Made by a program: the position numbers and the translations under genes. 37,533 bases of DNA from Deltaproteobacteria bacterium (GTDB lineage: Bacteria; Myxococcota; SpSt-1050). Under the pieces are notes generated by a model that was not told the origin of the DNA, did no database searches, and saw only the letters and a list, made by a program, of their open reading frames with translations. Location of the stretch: positions 1-37,533 of the forward strand of contig JAOAFA010000013.1 of assembly GCA_026416535.1 (NCBI GenBank). The letters are read 5' to 3'. How positions within the stretch are numbered: the first letter of the stretch is position 1; each line of letters opens with the position of its first letter. Shown in pieces: positions 15,553 through 23,841 of this stretch.

Positions 15553-16473
15553 CTACTCAATCCATTTAAATATTCTATTAAATTGAATTCCCTTTCCACC
15601 TCCCCATGACCACCAAATGAACATAGCCCGTCCTTTTATCTGTTTTAATTTTACAGTCCCCCAAAATCTCGAATCAGAGCTGTTATCTCTGTTGTCACCC
15701 ATTACAAAGAGCGCATCTTTTTCGATCTTGTATATTCCGTCTCCAAATCCCATGAGGGGTGAATCAGGTTTAAGTATTATATAGTGTTTTTTCCCATCAA
15801 TGGTCTCTAAATAGCGTTGGGCGCGAACCTTTTTGTATTCGCCGGAGAATTCATCTTTTTCGAAGTATTCATATTCATCTACGTATTCCTTTTTTAAGAG
15901 CTCGCCGTTTAAATATATGTCGTGACCTCTAACCTCGACAGTATCCCCTTCTACACCTATGACCCTCTTTATAAAATCCTTGCCCTCCTCTGGTCTAGTA
16001 AATATGACTATCTCACCTCGTTTAGGTTTTCTATAGTCAAAAAATTTTATAAAGGTAAAAGGTATCTTTAGTCCATATATATATTTATTCACAAAGAGGT
16101 GATCGCCTATTACGAGGGTAGGTATCATAGAACCTGAGGGGATTTTATAGGCTTCTATTACAAAGGATCTAAGAATTAATGCAATAGACGCTGCCCAAAT
16201 AATGGATTCGATATTCTCTCTTATTACTCCTTTCTTGTATTTGTTGAGATTTCTTTCAAAAAAATCACTAAACTTGTCAAACTCGGTTTTAAATTTGTGC
16301 CAGTCGTTTGATGATAGAATCTCTTGTAATTTATTTAAAAATTCACTTGATTTTTGAATTTGCTCTTCGGTTAACTTTTCTGTACGATGTTTGAGTATCC
16401 ACTCTGTTTGCTCCTTGAGTTTTTTGAATTTCTTTCTAACCTTATATCTTTTATAAAATCCTTTTATGTCCAT
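15553..16473 (-). CDS. lepB: Signal peptidase I
   Basis: The 306-aa type I signal peptidase carries box B 'PSGSMIPTLVIGDHLFVNK' with nucleophile Ser115. The general base is Lys169 in 'DFIKRVIGVEGD', and box E 'GDNRDNSSDSRFWG' spans 259-272. One membrane helix lies at about 86-105. It is preceded by an unusually long, charged, coiled-coil-like cytoplasmic N-terminus (1-85), where many enzymes have only a few residues. The catalytic domain is periplasmic and cleaves Sec/Tat signal peptides. Its ATG overlaps the lepA stop by 1 nt, the classic lepA-lepB arrangement. Confidence 0.95.
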   Translation of the reverse strand: MDIKGFYKRYKVRKKFKKLKEQTEWILKHRTEKLTEEQIQKSSEFLNKLQEILSSNDWHKFKTEFDKFSDFFERNLNKYKKGVIRENIESIIWAASIALILRSFVIEAYKIPSGSMIPTLVIGDHLFVNKYIYGLKIPFTFIKFFDYRKPKRGEIVIFTRPEEGKDFIKRVIGVEGDTVEVRGHDIYLNGELLKKEYVDEYEYFEKDEFSGEYKKVRAQRYLETIDGKKHYIILKPDSPLMGFGDGIYKIEKDALFVMGDNRDNSSDSRFWGTVKLKQIKGRAMFIWWSWGGGKGIQFNRIFKWIE

Positions 16474-18284
16474 TAGTCTTCCTCTAGTTCCTCAGTGGAT
16501 AGTACTGCCAAGAAGGCCTCTTGAGGTATTTCTATTCTGCCTACTTGTTTCATCTTTTTTTTACCCTCTTTTTGTTTTTCAAGAAGTTTTCTCTTTCTTG
16601 TGACATCTCCACCATAACACTTGGCCAATACATCCTTTCTAAAGGCCTTAATGGTCTCCCTCGCTATTACTCTGGATCCAATGGCTGCCTGGACTGCTAT
16701 TTCAAATTGGTGTCTCGGGATTACACCTCTAATCTTGTGGACGAGTTCCTTTGCCCTTCTATATGCAAAGTCTTTGTGGACTATTATTGAAAGGGCATCC
16801 ACTATATCACCATTTAATAAAATATCTACCTTTACGAGTTCCCCTTCTTTGTATCCGACAAATTCATAATCAAGTGAGCCATATCCCCGGGTGACCGTTT
16901 TAAGCCTATCATAGAAATCAAAGATTATTTCTGCAAGAGGTATCTCGTATTTTATTGCAACTCTATTTTGTGCTAAATAATCTATTGATTTTTGAACACC
17001 TCTTCTCTCTTCACAAAGCTTGAGGATGGAGCCAATATACTCTGATGGTGTATGTATGGTTGCAAGTATAACTGGTTCGCAAATAGATTTAATGAATTGT
17101 GACGGAGGCATTTTAGAGGGTGAGTCTATAACTATTTTCTCCCCTTTTGTGGTTAAGATTTCATATACGACATTAGGAGCAGTGGATATTAATTCAAGGC
17201 CGTATTCGCGCTCGAGTCTCTCTTTTATTACTTCCATGTGTAAAAGGCCCAAAAATCCGCATCTAAAGCCCAGTCCCAAAGCAGCTGAATTTTCAGATTC
17301 AAATACAAAACTTGCGTCATTTAGTCTAAGCTTTTCCACGGCATCCCTCAATTGATTATATTTTTGTGCCTCAACAGGGTAAAATCCTGCGAAGACCATA
17401 GGCTTTGTTTCTTTAAATCCTGGGAGCGGAGTATCTGCAGGGTTGTCTTCATATGTTATTGTATCTCCAACTCTTGCATCTTTTATATCTTTTATGTTGG
17501 CTGATATAAAGCCTACTTCTCCGGCTGATAGGGTTTCAATAAATTTTTGATGTGGAGTCATTACCCCTACTTCCATAACTTCGAAGGTCTTGTTGTTTGA
17601 CATTAATTTTATTTTAGTTCCTTTTCTTATAGTTCCATCGAATACCCTTATGAGCACTATAACACCTTTGTAATTGTCGAACCAGCTATCGAATATAAGA
17701 GCCCTTAGGGGTTTATCTGGTGAGCCCTGTGGTGGAGGAATTTTCTTGATTATCTCCTCTAAAAGGACATCAATATTTATACCTAATTTTGCACTAACTT
17801 TTATGTGTCCGGATGTATCGAGTCCAATGTCATCTTCAAGTTGCCTTAGGCACATTTCGATGTCAATGCTTGGAAGATCTATCTTATTAATGACGGGGAT
17901 AATTGTAAGGTCATTTTCAATTGCTTGATAGAGATTTGAGACTGTCTGTGCCTCTACTCCTTGGGAGGCATCAACGACTAAAATAGCTCCTTCGCAGGCC
18001 TTTAGTGCTCTGGACACCTCATATGAAAAATCAACATGTCCCGGTGTGTCTATAAGGTTAAATATATACTCATTTCCATCTTTTGACTTGTAATTGAGTC
18101 TAACCGCGCTTGCCTTTATAGTTATGCCACGTTCTCTCTCAATGTCCATTGAGTCAAGAAACTGTTCACGCATTTCTCTCTCGCTGATAGCCCCCGTTAA
18201 TGTTAGGATTCTGTCGGCAAGAGTAGATTTTCCATGGTCTATGTGAGCAATTATGCAAAAATTCCTAATATGATTTTGATTCAT
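16473..18284 (-). CDS. lepA: Elongation factor 4 (LepA)
   Basis: The 603-aa translational GTPase has normal EF4 length. G1 '[13 protein letters not shown]' (about 13-25), G2 '[12 protein letters not shown]', G3 '[12 protein letters not shown]', G4 'NKIDLP' and the EF4-specific C-terminal domain ('[20 protein letters not shown]'-type, here starting AKC) are all present. It promotes ribosome back-translocation or biogenesis at the membrane/cytoplasm. It is the first gene of an eight-gene minus-strand run. No Shine-Dalgarno site precedes ATG 18284, although a promoter can be read about 33 nt upstream. Confidence 0.97.
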   Translation of the reverse strand: MNQNHIRNFCIIAHIDHGKSTLADRILTLTGAISEREMREQFLDSMDIERERGITIKASAVRLNYKSKDGNEYIFNLIDTPGHVDFSYEVSRALKACEGAILVVDASQGVEAQTVSNLYQAIENDLTIIPVINKIDLPSIDIEMCLRQLEDDIGLDTSGHIKVSAKLGINIDVLLEEIIKKIPPPQGSPDKPLRALIFDSWFDNYKGVIVLIRVFDGTIRKGTKIKLMSNNKTFEVMEVGVMTPHQKFIETLSAGEVGFISANIKDIKDARVGDTITYEDNPADTPLPGFKETKPMVFAGFYPVEAQKYNQLRDAVEKLRLNDASFVFESENSAALGLGFRCGFLGLLHMEVIKERLEREYGLELISTAPNVVYEILTTKGEKIVIDSPSKMPPSQFIKSICEPVILATIHTPSEYIGSILKLCEERRGVQKSIDYLAQNRVAIKYEIPLAEIIFDFYDRLKTVTRGYGSLDYEFVGYKEGELVKVDILLNGDIVDALSIIVHKDFAYRRAKELVHKIRGVIPRHQFEIAVQAAIGSRVIARETIKAFRKDVLAKCYGGDVTRKRKLLEKQKEGKKKMKQVGRIEIPQEAFLAVLSTEELEED

Positions 18285-18316
18285 ATATTATTAGTACCAC
18301 AATTGAGCGACAAGAT

Positions 18317-18342
18317 ATTATAATTGTGAAATAAAAAGTCAA
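18317..18342 (-). promoter_or_regulatory. Promoter candidate for the lepA operon
   Basis: On the minus strand a TTGACT (18342-18337) precedes a perfect TATAAT (18322-18317) at 14 bp, or TAATAT (18320-18315) at 16 bp. The predicted leader is about 25 nt and lacks a purine-rich ribosome-binding site. Confidence 0.5.
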
Positions 18343-18765
18343 ATAAAATAAGTGAATCGAAATGATAATTTGGGCACTTTCTTGAAATATATTGAAATTT
18401 ACCTATGCTAGTCCTGTGAGTGAAAATTGTCTTTTTAATTAAAGATCATTGAAATAGGACTTCGATTAAGCTTTCCTTAAATCTTATTTTGTGGTGGTAA
18501 GGATATAAGAAAGGATCATGGAGAAGTAAAACATAGGGTTGTAAAAAATGAGTTGTGTAATTGAAAAGCCGGATTTTCTACAATATTCAAGGTTCACGAT
18601 TTGAATCTTTGTTTTTTTATTTGAAGACGATGAACTCATAAGTAGGTATGAATTTGAATTGAATAAAAGATGTAGAGTCAGTAGTGGGATTTTTCGGGGT
18701 GAATTTTTTGCCTCGAGAGATATCCTTCATAAAACATATAGATCATTAAAATTGGTGAAAATTTA
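18343..18765. other. Long non-coding gap between divergent lepA and lipoprotein operons
   Basis: There is no intact gene here, nor any RNA-gene signature that I recognise (tmRNA, RNase P, SRP and tRNA motifs were looked for by eye). One plus-strand frame, 18548-18769, is open for 74 codons except for a single TGA at 18602. It has no recognisable product and no Shine-Dalgarno site. Confidence 0.5.
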
Positions 18766-18794
18766 TTGACAAACGCTGAATGTAATATTAAAAA
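18766..18794 (+). promoter_or_regulatory. Promoter candidate for the PQQ/stalk lipoprotein operon
   Basis: A consensus TTGACA (18766-18771) is followed after 17 bp by TAAAAA (18789-18794). The predicted start is near 18801, giving a leader of about 33 nt that contains TAGGA before ATG 18834. Confidence 0.5.
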
Positions 18795-18833
18795 CAACCC
18801 AATGTTTTGCATTTTAACAGGGATGGTAGGAAT

Positions 18834-19943
18834 ATGAGAAGAGCATCTATTATACTTATTTTTATTTTTATTTTTGCCTCATGTAAGAAGAATCAGCCTG
18901 TCGAGCTTCTATGGAAGTATTTAGGTCAGGCTCCGAGTTTTTCTACGCCACTGATAGTTGATGATCTACTTGTGTTTGGGAATGAAGATGGGTATCTGAC
19001 AGCGCTTAATAAAAAGACTGGTGAGCCGCGGTGGAGTTATAATGTTGGTATGAATATCATTTCTGCCCCAAAATATGGGCAGGGTAAGATATTATTTGGC
19101 TCCATTAATTATAATTTTTATGCAGTAGATACTATGGGGAAAGAGTCATGGAAGTTTACAACTAGAAGGGCGATAAAATCAGATCCTATAGTAAAAGGCG
19201 ATACTGTGTATTTTACAAGTTATGATGGTCATATATATGCAGTGAAAATTGCTAATAAAGAGATAGTATGGAAATTTCCAGTATCGCATAATGAAAAAGT
19301 GTCTCAATTAAAGGCAGAGGGTAAAGATGTGGGAGGACTTGTAGAAGATCTTAAACCTGGTGAATTTAGTTATTCCTCACCATTTATTGATGGTGATATC
19401 CTGTATGTTGGTAATCTCGATACTTATCTTTATGCTGTAAATATAAACGATGGGACTATGGTATTTAGGTTCAAGACAGATGATGGGGTAACATCTTCAC
19501 CTGTAGTTGAAAACGGAATTGTGTATTTTGGTTCAAATGATAAAAATATCTATGCAGTTGATGCTAAGGAGGGTAAGAAGATTTATTTTAAAGTTGAGAC
19601 TCAGGGTTGGATCAACTCGTCCCCACGTATTAGTGGAGACAGGATTTACATAGGTTCGAATGATAAAAATATGTATGTGATAGATAAAAAATCAGGGAGT
19701 GTATTAGGGAAATTTACTGCTGCTGGACCTATAATCTCAATCCCGGCTATTTATAAAAACCTTGTAATATTTGCTGGTGGGCAGGGTGATGGAACAGTAT
19801 ATTTTGTGGATATAAATACATTAAAGTCTATTTTCGAGTACAAGACGGGTGGTAAGATTGAATCTGATCCTGTTATTGATGGTAATGTAGTATATATTAC
19901 CTCAACTGACAGGTTTACATATGCGTTTAGGATTAATTTTTAA
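18834..19943 (+). CDS. PQQ-type beta-propeller lipoprotein (BamB-like fold)
   Basis: The protein is about 369 aa. Its lipoprotein signal ends in FAS-C17 followed by Lys-Lys. The rest is a WD/PQQ-type propeller with about seven or eight blades, each with a 'GxxYAVDxxxG' motif: 'GYLTALNKKTGEPRWSYNVG', 'GHIYAVKIANKEIVWKF', 'LYAVNINDGTMVFRFKTDDG', 'KNIYAVDAKEGKKIYF'. BamB of the outer-membrane Bam complex has this fold. Without other bam genes nearby it may instead be a general scaffold or cargo binder. The start is ATG 18834 with TAGGA upstream; an in-frame ATG at 18807 lies before that site and would add 9 residues before the signal. It lies 22 nt before the stalk lipoprotein gene. Confidence 0.87.
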   Translation: MRRASIILIFIFIFASCKKNQPVELLWKYLGQAPSFSTPLIVDDLLVFGNEDGYLTALNKKTGEPRWSYNVGMNIISAPKYGQGKILFGSINYNFYAVDTMGKESWKFTTRRAIKSDPIVKGDTVYFTSYDGHIYAVKIANKEIVWKFPVSHNEKVSQLKAEGKDVGGLVEDLKPGEFSYSSPFIDGDILYVGNLDTYLYAVNINDGTMVFRFKTDDGVTSSPVVENGIVYFGSNDKNIYAVDAKEGKKIYFKVETQGWINSSPRISGDRIYIGSNDKNMYVIDKKSGSVLGKFTAAGPIISIPAIYKNLVIFAGGQGDGTVYFVDINTLKSIFEYKTGGKIESDPVIDGNVVYITSTDRFTYAFRINF

Positions 19944-19965
19944 AACTTTGTATGGAGAGGAGACT

Positions 19966-22900
19966 ATGAAAAGGAAGTATTTGTTTGTAGCTTTCGTTTT
20001 GGCATCTTTACTCTTGTATGCCTGTAGTGATGATGAAGATGTGAAAGATGATAAGGGTAAGGATGTATCAACTGATGTGGTTATTACAGATGTAATAACG
20101 GACACACATAGACCAGATGTAGGTAAGGATGTTTCACCAGATGTAGAGCCAGATGTGGTCGAGGATGTTATGCCGGATGTTTACGAAGATGTATTACCAG
20201 ATGTGGGTATGGATGTTTTAGAAGATGCTGGACAGGATATTGTTGATACTGGTCCGCAGGAACATAAGTATAATGAGGAAGAACCTAATTCACTTGATAG
20301 CCCAAATAAAGTAGAGCTTGATGCTGAGATCAATGGGCAAATAGATGAGCCTAAGTTTGATCCTGATTTGGGTTATGAAAATGATTTGGATTTTTACGAA
20401 TTTAGTTCAAAGGCAGGTGATGTATTGAGAATAGAGGCTAAGGCGCTTGAGAATATGGACATAGTCCCTGCAGTCATTATTATAGACAAAGAGTCATTAG
20501 GTAATTTTTATTATAGGGCTGCTACTATGAATATGGATAGTAATATAAATGCTGGTATGACTGTATTTATTCCAAAGGATGGGGACTATCTAGTAGTAGT
20601 TGGGGAGTTTACAAATTTTGGTGAGAACCCAGCGAATGTTGGTGGTGAAAAATATAAGTATGTATTATCCATTAAACACTCCTCTCTTAATGTGGAGGCA
20701 CTTGATTTATCTTCTGTTCCCAAGCGAGTTTCAAAGACGATGCCGATTGATGGTCCCAACCCGTTTGGATTTAGTTTATCAGAGGAGAAGTATATTAAGG
20801 CTGAGACAAAGGCGGTCAGACTCTCTCCCCCTTCAGATATAGATACTGTCATAACATTGTTTAATGCGAGTAAGAGGGAGTTAGTAGAGATGGCTGATAA
20901 TATGGATTCATTTGCTGGAAATTTTGATTCTCTACTTCTTGCCTATACTGGTGGTGGAGGTGATTTTTATTTAATAGTAGAATCCATTATCTATATGGAT
21001 CAAAAGAGTGATTATGAATTAGATGTAGATTTTTTAAAAATGGATGAAGAATTTGAACCAAATGATTTATATACAAATGCATCTGCGCTAAGAATTCCTT
21101 CTGAGACATCAGGGGTTATTGGGGAACCAAAAGATGGAGAAGATGAAAATGGTAATCCTATTAAGGTTGGCGATGTAGACAATTTTTACTTCTATGCAAA
21201 GGCAGGGGACTTGTATAGATTTACAATTATTGCGGAGAATGGGAGCCCTGCATCAGATTTGGATGCATATTTGGTAGTTTATCAGGTAGTGGATACTATA
21301 TTTGGTCCGTGGCCTGTCGCTATTAATCTTAATGATAACTCAAGGGGTAAAGATTCAATGGTTGAGGCATTGATTTCCGAAAATGGGAAGTATTTTGTAT
21401 TTGTAGCTGATGCAAGAAACACTTCAGATAATCCCAACCCGGTAGGAGGAAATACTTATAGATATAAACTTAAATCTGAGAAAATATCCCTTGTTTCTAA
21501 GAATGTATCTTCATTCCCGTATTCCGATAGTGGCAATTTAGACCCGGCTGGGGCATATAAATTCTATAAATTTAGCGGAGTAAAGGGTGATAAGTTTACT
21601 ATTGATGTATATCAAGCGAGTGGGTCAAATGTGGCTTTTATACCTTTTGTTGTGCTTTATGATGCTGATACCTACCAAATCATAGATGTGGGTGTTGGGG
21701 ACAAGAATAGTGCAACTAAGAAGGTCTCCTTAAATAAAATAACACTTGATTCAGTGAATTACTTGATTGGGATACTCGATTATTATGGAGCTGGTGGATC
21801 AGATTATAAATATGTGATTGATATTAAGAGGAAAAAACTACCTTATTATGATGAAACTGAACCCAATGATAATGCATCAAGTGCAAATGAGATAAAAGAG
21901 AATCATTCACTGTATTTTGGGGCAGTGGATAGTGATAACGATAGTGTGGATATGTATAAATTTTATGGTAAAGTTGGGCAGGTATTAAATGTGGCACTAT
22001 TTGGTGGTAAAGATCCCGAAGCCTATGACACAGTGATTTTCATACTTGATCATGAGGAAAACGTCCTGGCAAGCAATGAGGACTATGGTGGCTCTTATTA
22101 TTCTGCAATTTATGGTTGGCCAATTCCTTATGATGGGACATTTTACATTTTGGTAGGTCCTCAAGCAGATTATGGTCCTATTAAAGGAAATTATGTTTTA
22201 GAGTTTGAGTTGATAAATGGTTGTCTACCAACGAATATTGATTTACCAAAGGCAGGGGACCTTGTTATTAACGAGTTTTATGCCTATGCCAAGGATGATG
22301 TAAATAACGATGGTAGAAAAGACATGGGGGATCAGTTCGTAGAGATTGTTAATAAAACAGAGAAGGACTTACTTATTGAACTTGCTGAACTAAGGCTGTT
22401 CAACAATGCTAAATTTAAGTTTCCATGTGGTGCAGTCGTGCCCGCTAGTGGTGCAGTTGTAGTATTCGGTGGTGGACGTCCAGACGGGTATTTTGGAGGT
22501 GCAAAGGTGTATTCTTCGGTGAGTGGGCTTGGACTTCCTTCCCATCCTTTGTTAGTAGTTGCTAATGTATCCCTTGTAAAAGGTCAGGTTGAGATAGATA
22601 GGATTGAATATGATGCAGCGGGGCAGAATGAAAACACATCATTCACAAGAGACCCTGATATTACTGGTGAATTTAAAAAACACAAAGATGCGGCAAATTC
22701 TAATGGTGCATTATATTCTCCCGGAACAAGAATAAATGGAATACCATTTGTTACTGGGTATGCCATGTTTGAGATCGAACCTAATAATGATATGTCAAGT
22801 GCTAATGTGTTGCCAAAAGATGAAAATAGAATAGTTGTATTTGGAACCCTTAAATATGAGCAAGGGGCTAGTGATAATGACTTGGACGATTATTTCAAAA

Positions 22901-23163
22901 TCTCATTAAGAAAAGGTCAAAAATTGTCTCTGGTTACTTCCGGCGGGTATAAGCCTCAGATTGAGGATACTACTTTGATATTATTCGATTCAAATGGGAA
23001 CGAATTAGAGAGCAATAGGGATATCAGTTTAGATAACTATTATTCAGAGATAAAAGATTTTGAGGTGCCATCTGATGGAGATTATTATATAGATGTGCAA
23101 GCAGAGACTAGTTATGGAGACCTTCCTGGTACTGGTTATAGGCTTGATATTATAATTAAGTGA
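19966..23163 (+). CDS. 1065-aa surface lipoprotein: Asp-Val stalk, PPC-like repeats and lamin-tail domain
   Basis: The signal peptide ends LYA-C20. Residues 33-94 form an Asp-Val-rich stalk, strictly every fourth residue from D51 to D91. PPC-like (pre-peptidase C-terminal) beta-sandwiches follow at about 103-237, 361-502, 629-748 and 935-1064, with more divergent units at about 255-355 and 515-620. Their typical 'EPNxxxxxA...I' motifs include 'EEPNSLDSPN', 'FEPNDLYTNA', 'TEPNDNASSA' and 'IEPNNDMSSA'. A lamin-tail domain sits at 761-925 ('GDLVINEFYAYAKDD', 'GDQFVEIVNKTEKDL'). No peptidase domain is present, so binding or structural display is likely. The start is ATG 19966 with GGAGAGGAG; it is co-transcribed with the propeller lipoprotein. 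Confidence 0.9.
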   Translation: MKRKYLFVAFVLASLLLYACSDDEDVKDDKGKDVSTDVVITDVITDTHRPDVGKDVSPDVEPDVVEDVMPDVYEDVLPDVGMDVLEDAGQDIVDTGPQEHKYNEEEPNSLDSPNKVELDAEINGQIDEPKFDPDLGYENDLDFYEFSSKAGDVLRIEAKALENMDIVPAVIIIDKESLGNFYYRAATMNMDSNINAGMTVFIPKDGDYLVVVGEFTNFGENPANVGGEKYKYVLSIKHSSLNVEALDLSSVPKRVSKTMPIDGPNPFGFSLSEEKYIKAETKAVRLSPPSDIDTVITLFNASKRELVEMADNMDSFAGNFDSLLLAYTGGGGDFYLIVESIIYMDQKSDYELDVDFLKMDEEFEPNDLYTNASALRIPSETSGVIGEPKDGEDENGNPIKVGDVDNFYFYAKAGDLYRFTIIAENGSPASDLDAYLVVYQVVDTIFGPWPVAINLNDNSRGKDSMVEALISENGKYFVFVADARNTSDNPNPVGGNTYRYKLKSEKISLVSKNVSSFPYSDSGNLDPAGAYKFYKFSGVKGDKFTIDVYQASGSNVAFIPFVVLYDADTYQIIDVGVGDKNSATKKVSLNKITLDSVNYLIGILDYYGAGGSDYKYVIDIKRKKLPYYDETEPNDNASSANEIKENHSLYFGAVDSDNDSVDMYKFYGKVGQVLNVALFGGKDPEAYDTVIFILDHEENVLASNEDYGGSYYSAIYGWPIPYDGTFYILVGPQADYGPIKGNYVLEFELINGCLPTNIDLPKAGDLVINEFYAYAKDDVNNDGRKDMGDQFVEIVNKTEKDLLIELAELRLFNNAKFKFPCGAVVPASGAVVVFGGGRPDGYFGGAKVYSSVSGLGLPSHPLLVVANVSLVKGQVEIDRIEYDAAGQNENTSFTRDPDITGEFKKHKDAANSNGALYSPGTRINGIPFVTGYAMFEIEPNNDMSSANVLPKDENRIVVFGTLKYEQGASDNDLDDYFKISLRKGQKLSLVTSGGYKPQIEDTTLILFDSNGNELESNRDISLDNYYSEIKDFEVPSDGDYYIDVQAETSYGDLPGTGYRLDIIIK
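20116..20241 (+). repeat. Period-4 Asp-Val stalk repeat inside the surface lipoprotein
   Basis: Eleven consecutive four-residue units put Asp at residues 51, 55, 59, 63, 67, 71, 75, 79, 83, 87 and 91. Nine have Val after Asp, one Ala and one Ile. The DNA repeat is a 12-bp GATGTN-type unit with variable codons, so selection is on protein rather than recent slippage. Confidence 0.85.
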
Positions 23164-23171
23164 CAACTTTG

Positions 23172-23214
23172 AATTAGGGTGGACTAAAATTGTCCACCCT
23201 AATTTTGTTTTTTG
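23172..23214 (+). terminator. Rho-independent terminator after the surface lipoprotein gene
   Basis: A perfect 13-bp stem AATTAGGGTGGAC (23172-23184) / GTCCACCCTAATT (23192-23204) encloses a 7-nt loop. It overlaps a T-rich tract to 23213. It ends both lipoprotein genes. Confidence 0.93.
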
Positions 23215-23217
23215 GGG

Positions 23218-23245
23218 TTGACAGGGGAAAAAGTGTGATTAAATT
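23218..23245 (+). promoter_or_regulatory. Promoter candidate for hsp20
   Basis: A consensus TTGACA (23218-23223), 16-bp spacer and TAAATT (23240-23245) lie directly after the terminator. There is no CIRCE inverted repeat nearby. The leader is about 30 nt and includes AAAGGAGG. Confidence 0.5.
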
Positions 23246-23280
23246 TTACTCAGAAATTGAGAAGAAAGGAGGTAATAAAT

Positions 23281-23724
23281 ATGATGTTAACAAGGTTTAA
23301 TCCGATGAGGGAACTTTCAGGGATTCAAAGAGAGATTAACAGGCTTTTTGAGGATTTCTTTGGAGATGCTTTGGAAAGGAGTATTGATAAGGCATGGGGT
23401 CCAGCAGTGGATATTACGGAGGATGGGAAGAACATCTACCTCAAGGCTGATCTTCCCGGGATGAATCAGAAGGATATTAAAGTCAGTGTTGAGGATGATG
23501 TTTTGACAATCAGTGGTGAAAGAAAATCGGAGAGAGAGGAGAAGAAAGAAGGCAAATTCTACAGGCTTGAGAGGGTATATGGGCAGTTTTGTAGGAGCTT
23601 TACATTGCCAGATAACGTAGATCCAACAAAGATTACCGCTGAATATAAAGATGGTGTCCTTACACTAACTATACCCAAGACTCAAGAAAAGAAGAGTAAG
23701 ACTATAGAGATTGAAGTCAAATAA
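23281..23724 (+). CDS. Small heat-shock protein, Hsp20/alpha-crystallin family
   Basis: The 147-aa protein begins at ATG 23281, with AAAGGAGG 8 nt upstream; an in-frame TTG at 23257 lies before that site. The N-terminal arm 'FNPMRELSGIQREINRLFED' is typical of class A bacterial Hsp20. The alpha-crystallin domain runs from about 38 to 135 ('AVDITEDGKNIYLKADLPGM') and ends with 'GVLTLTIPK', and the C-terminal tail carries an 'IEIE' motif near the usual IxI position. It holds unfolded proteins in the cytoplasm without ATP. It is a single-gene unit with its own promoter and hairpin after it. Confidence 0.94.
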   Translation: MMLTRFNPMRELSGIQREINRLFEDFFGDALERSIDKAWGPAVDITEDGKNIYLKADLPGMNQKDIKVSVEDDVLTISGERKSEREEKKEGKFYRLERVYGQFCRSFTLPDNVDPTKITAEYKDGVLTLTIPKTQEKKSKTIEIEVK

Positions 23725-23746
23725 CCCCTCCCTTTGAATCCCTCCA

Positions 23747-23766
23747 GGAGAGGCTTGTGCCTCTCC
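23747..23766 (+). terminator. Hairpin after hsp20 (probable terminator)
   Basis: The 8-bp GC-rich stem GGAGAGGC (23747-23754) / GCCTCTCC (23759-23766) has a TTGT loop. It is followed by a pyrimidine-rich stretch (C and T) rather than a clean U-tract, so termination may be partial. Confidence 0.6.
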
Positions 23767-23801
23767 TCCCTCTTCCCTGAAATTTTTGTTATTTTTCTGT
23801 T

Positions 23802-23830
23802 TTGACAGTTGAGAAGAGAAGGCGTATATC
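23802..23830 (+). promoter_or_regulatory. Promoter of queA, abutting its start codon
   Basis: TTGACA (23802-23807), 17-bp spacer and TATATC (23825-23830) place the predicted transcription start at about 23836-23840. The ATG is at 23842, leaving a leader of only about 2-6 nt with no ribosome-binding site. Confidence 0.6.
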
Positions 23831-23841
23831 CATATATTCGT

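Noticed and set aside
15507-15599. N-terminal extension of the MinD-like gene from GTG 15599
   Set aside because: It would overlap lepB by 47 nt, its GGAGG is too close to the GTG, and the extra 31 residues do not resemble the family, whose proteins begin a few residues before the Walker A.
18602-18604. TGA as a selenocysteine codon in the 18548-18769 frame, given a YgeY-type gene in the window
   Set aside because: No SECIS-like hairpin is evident after it, the product is not recognisable, and no selenium gene is present in the window.
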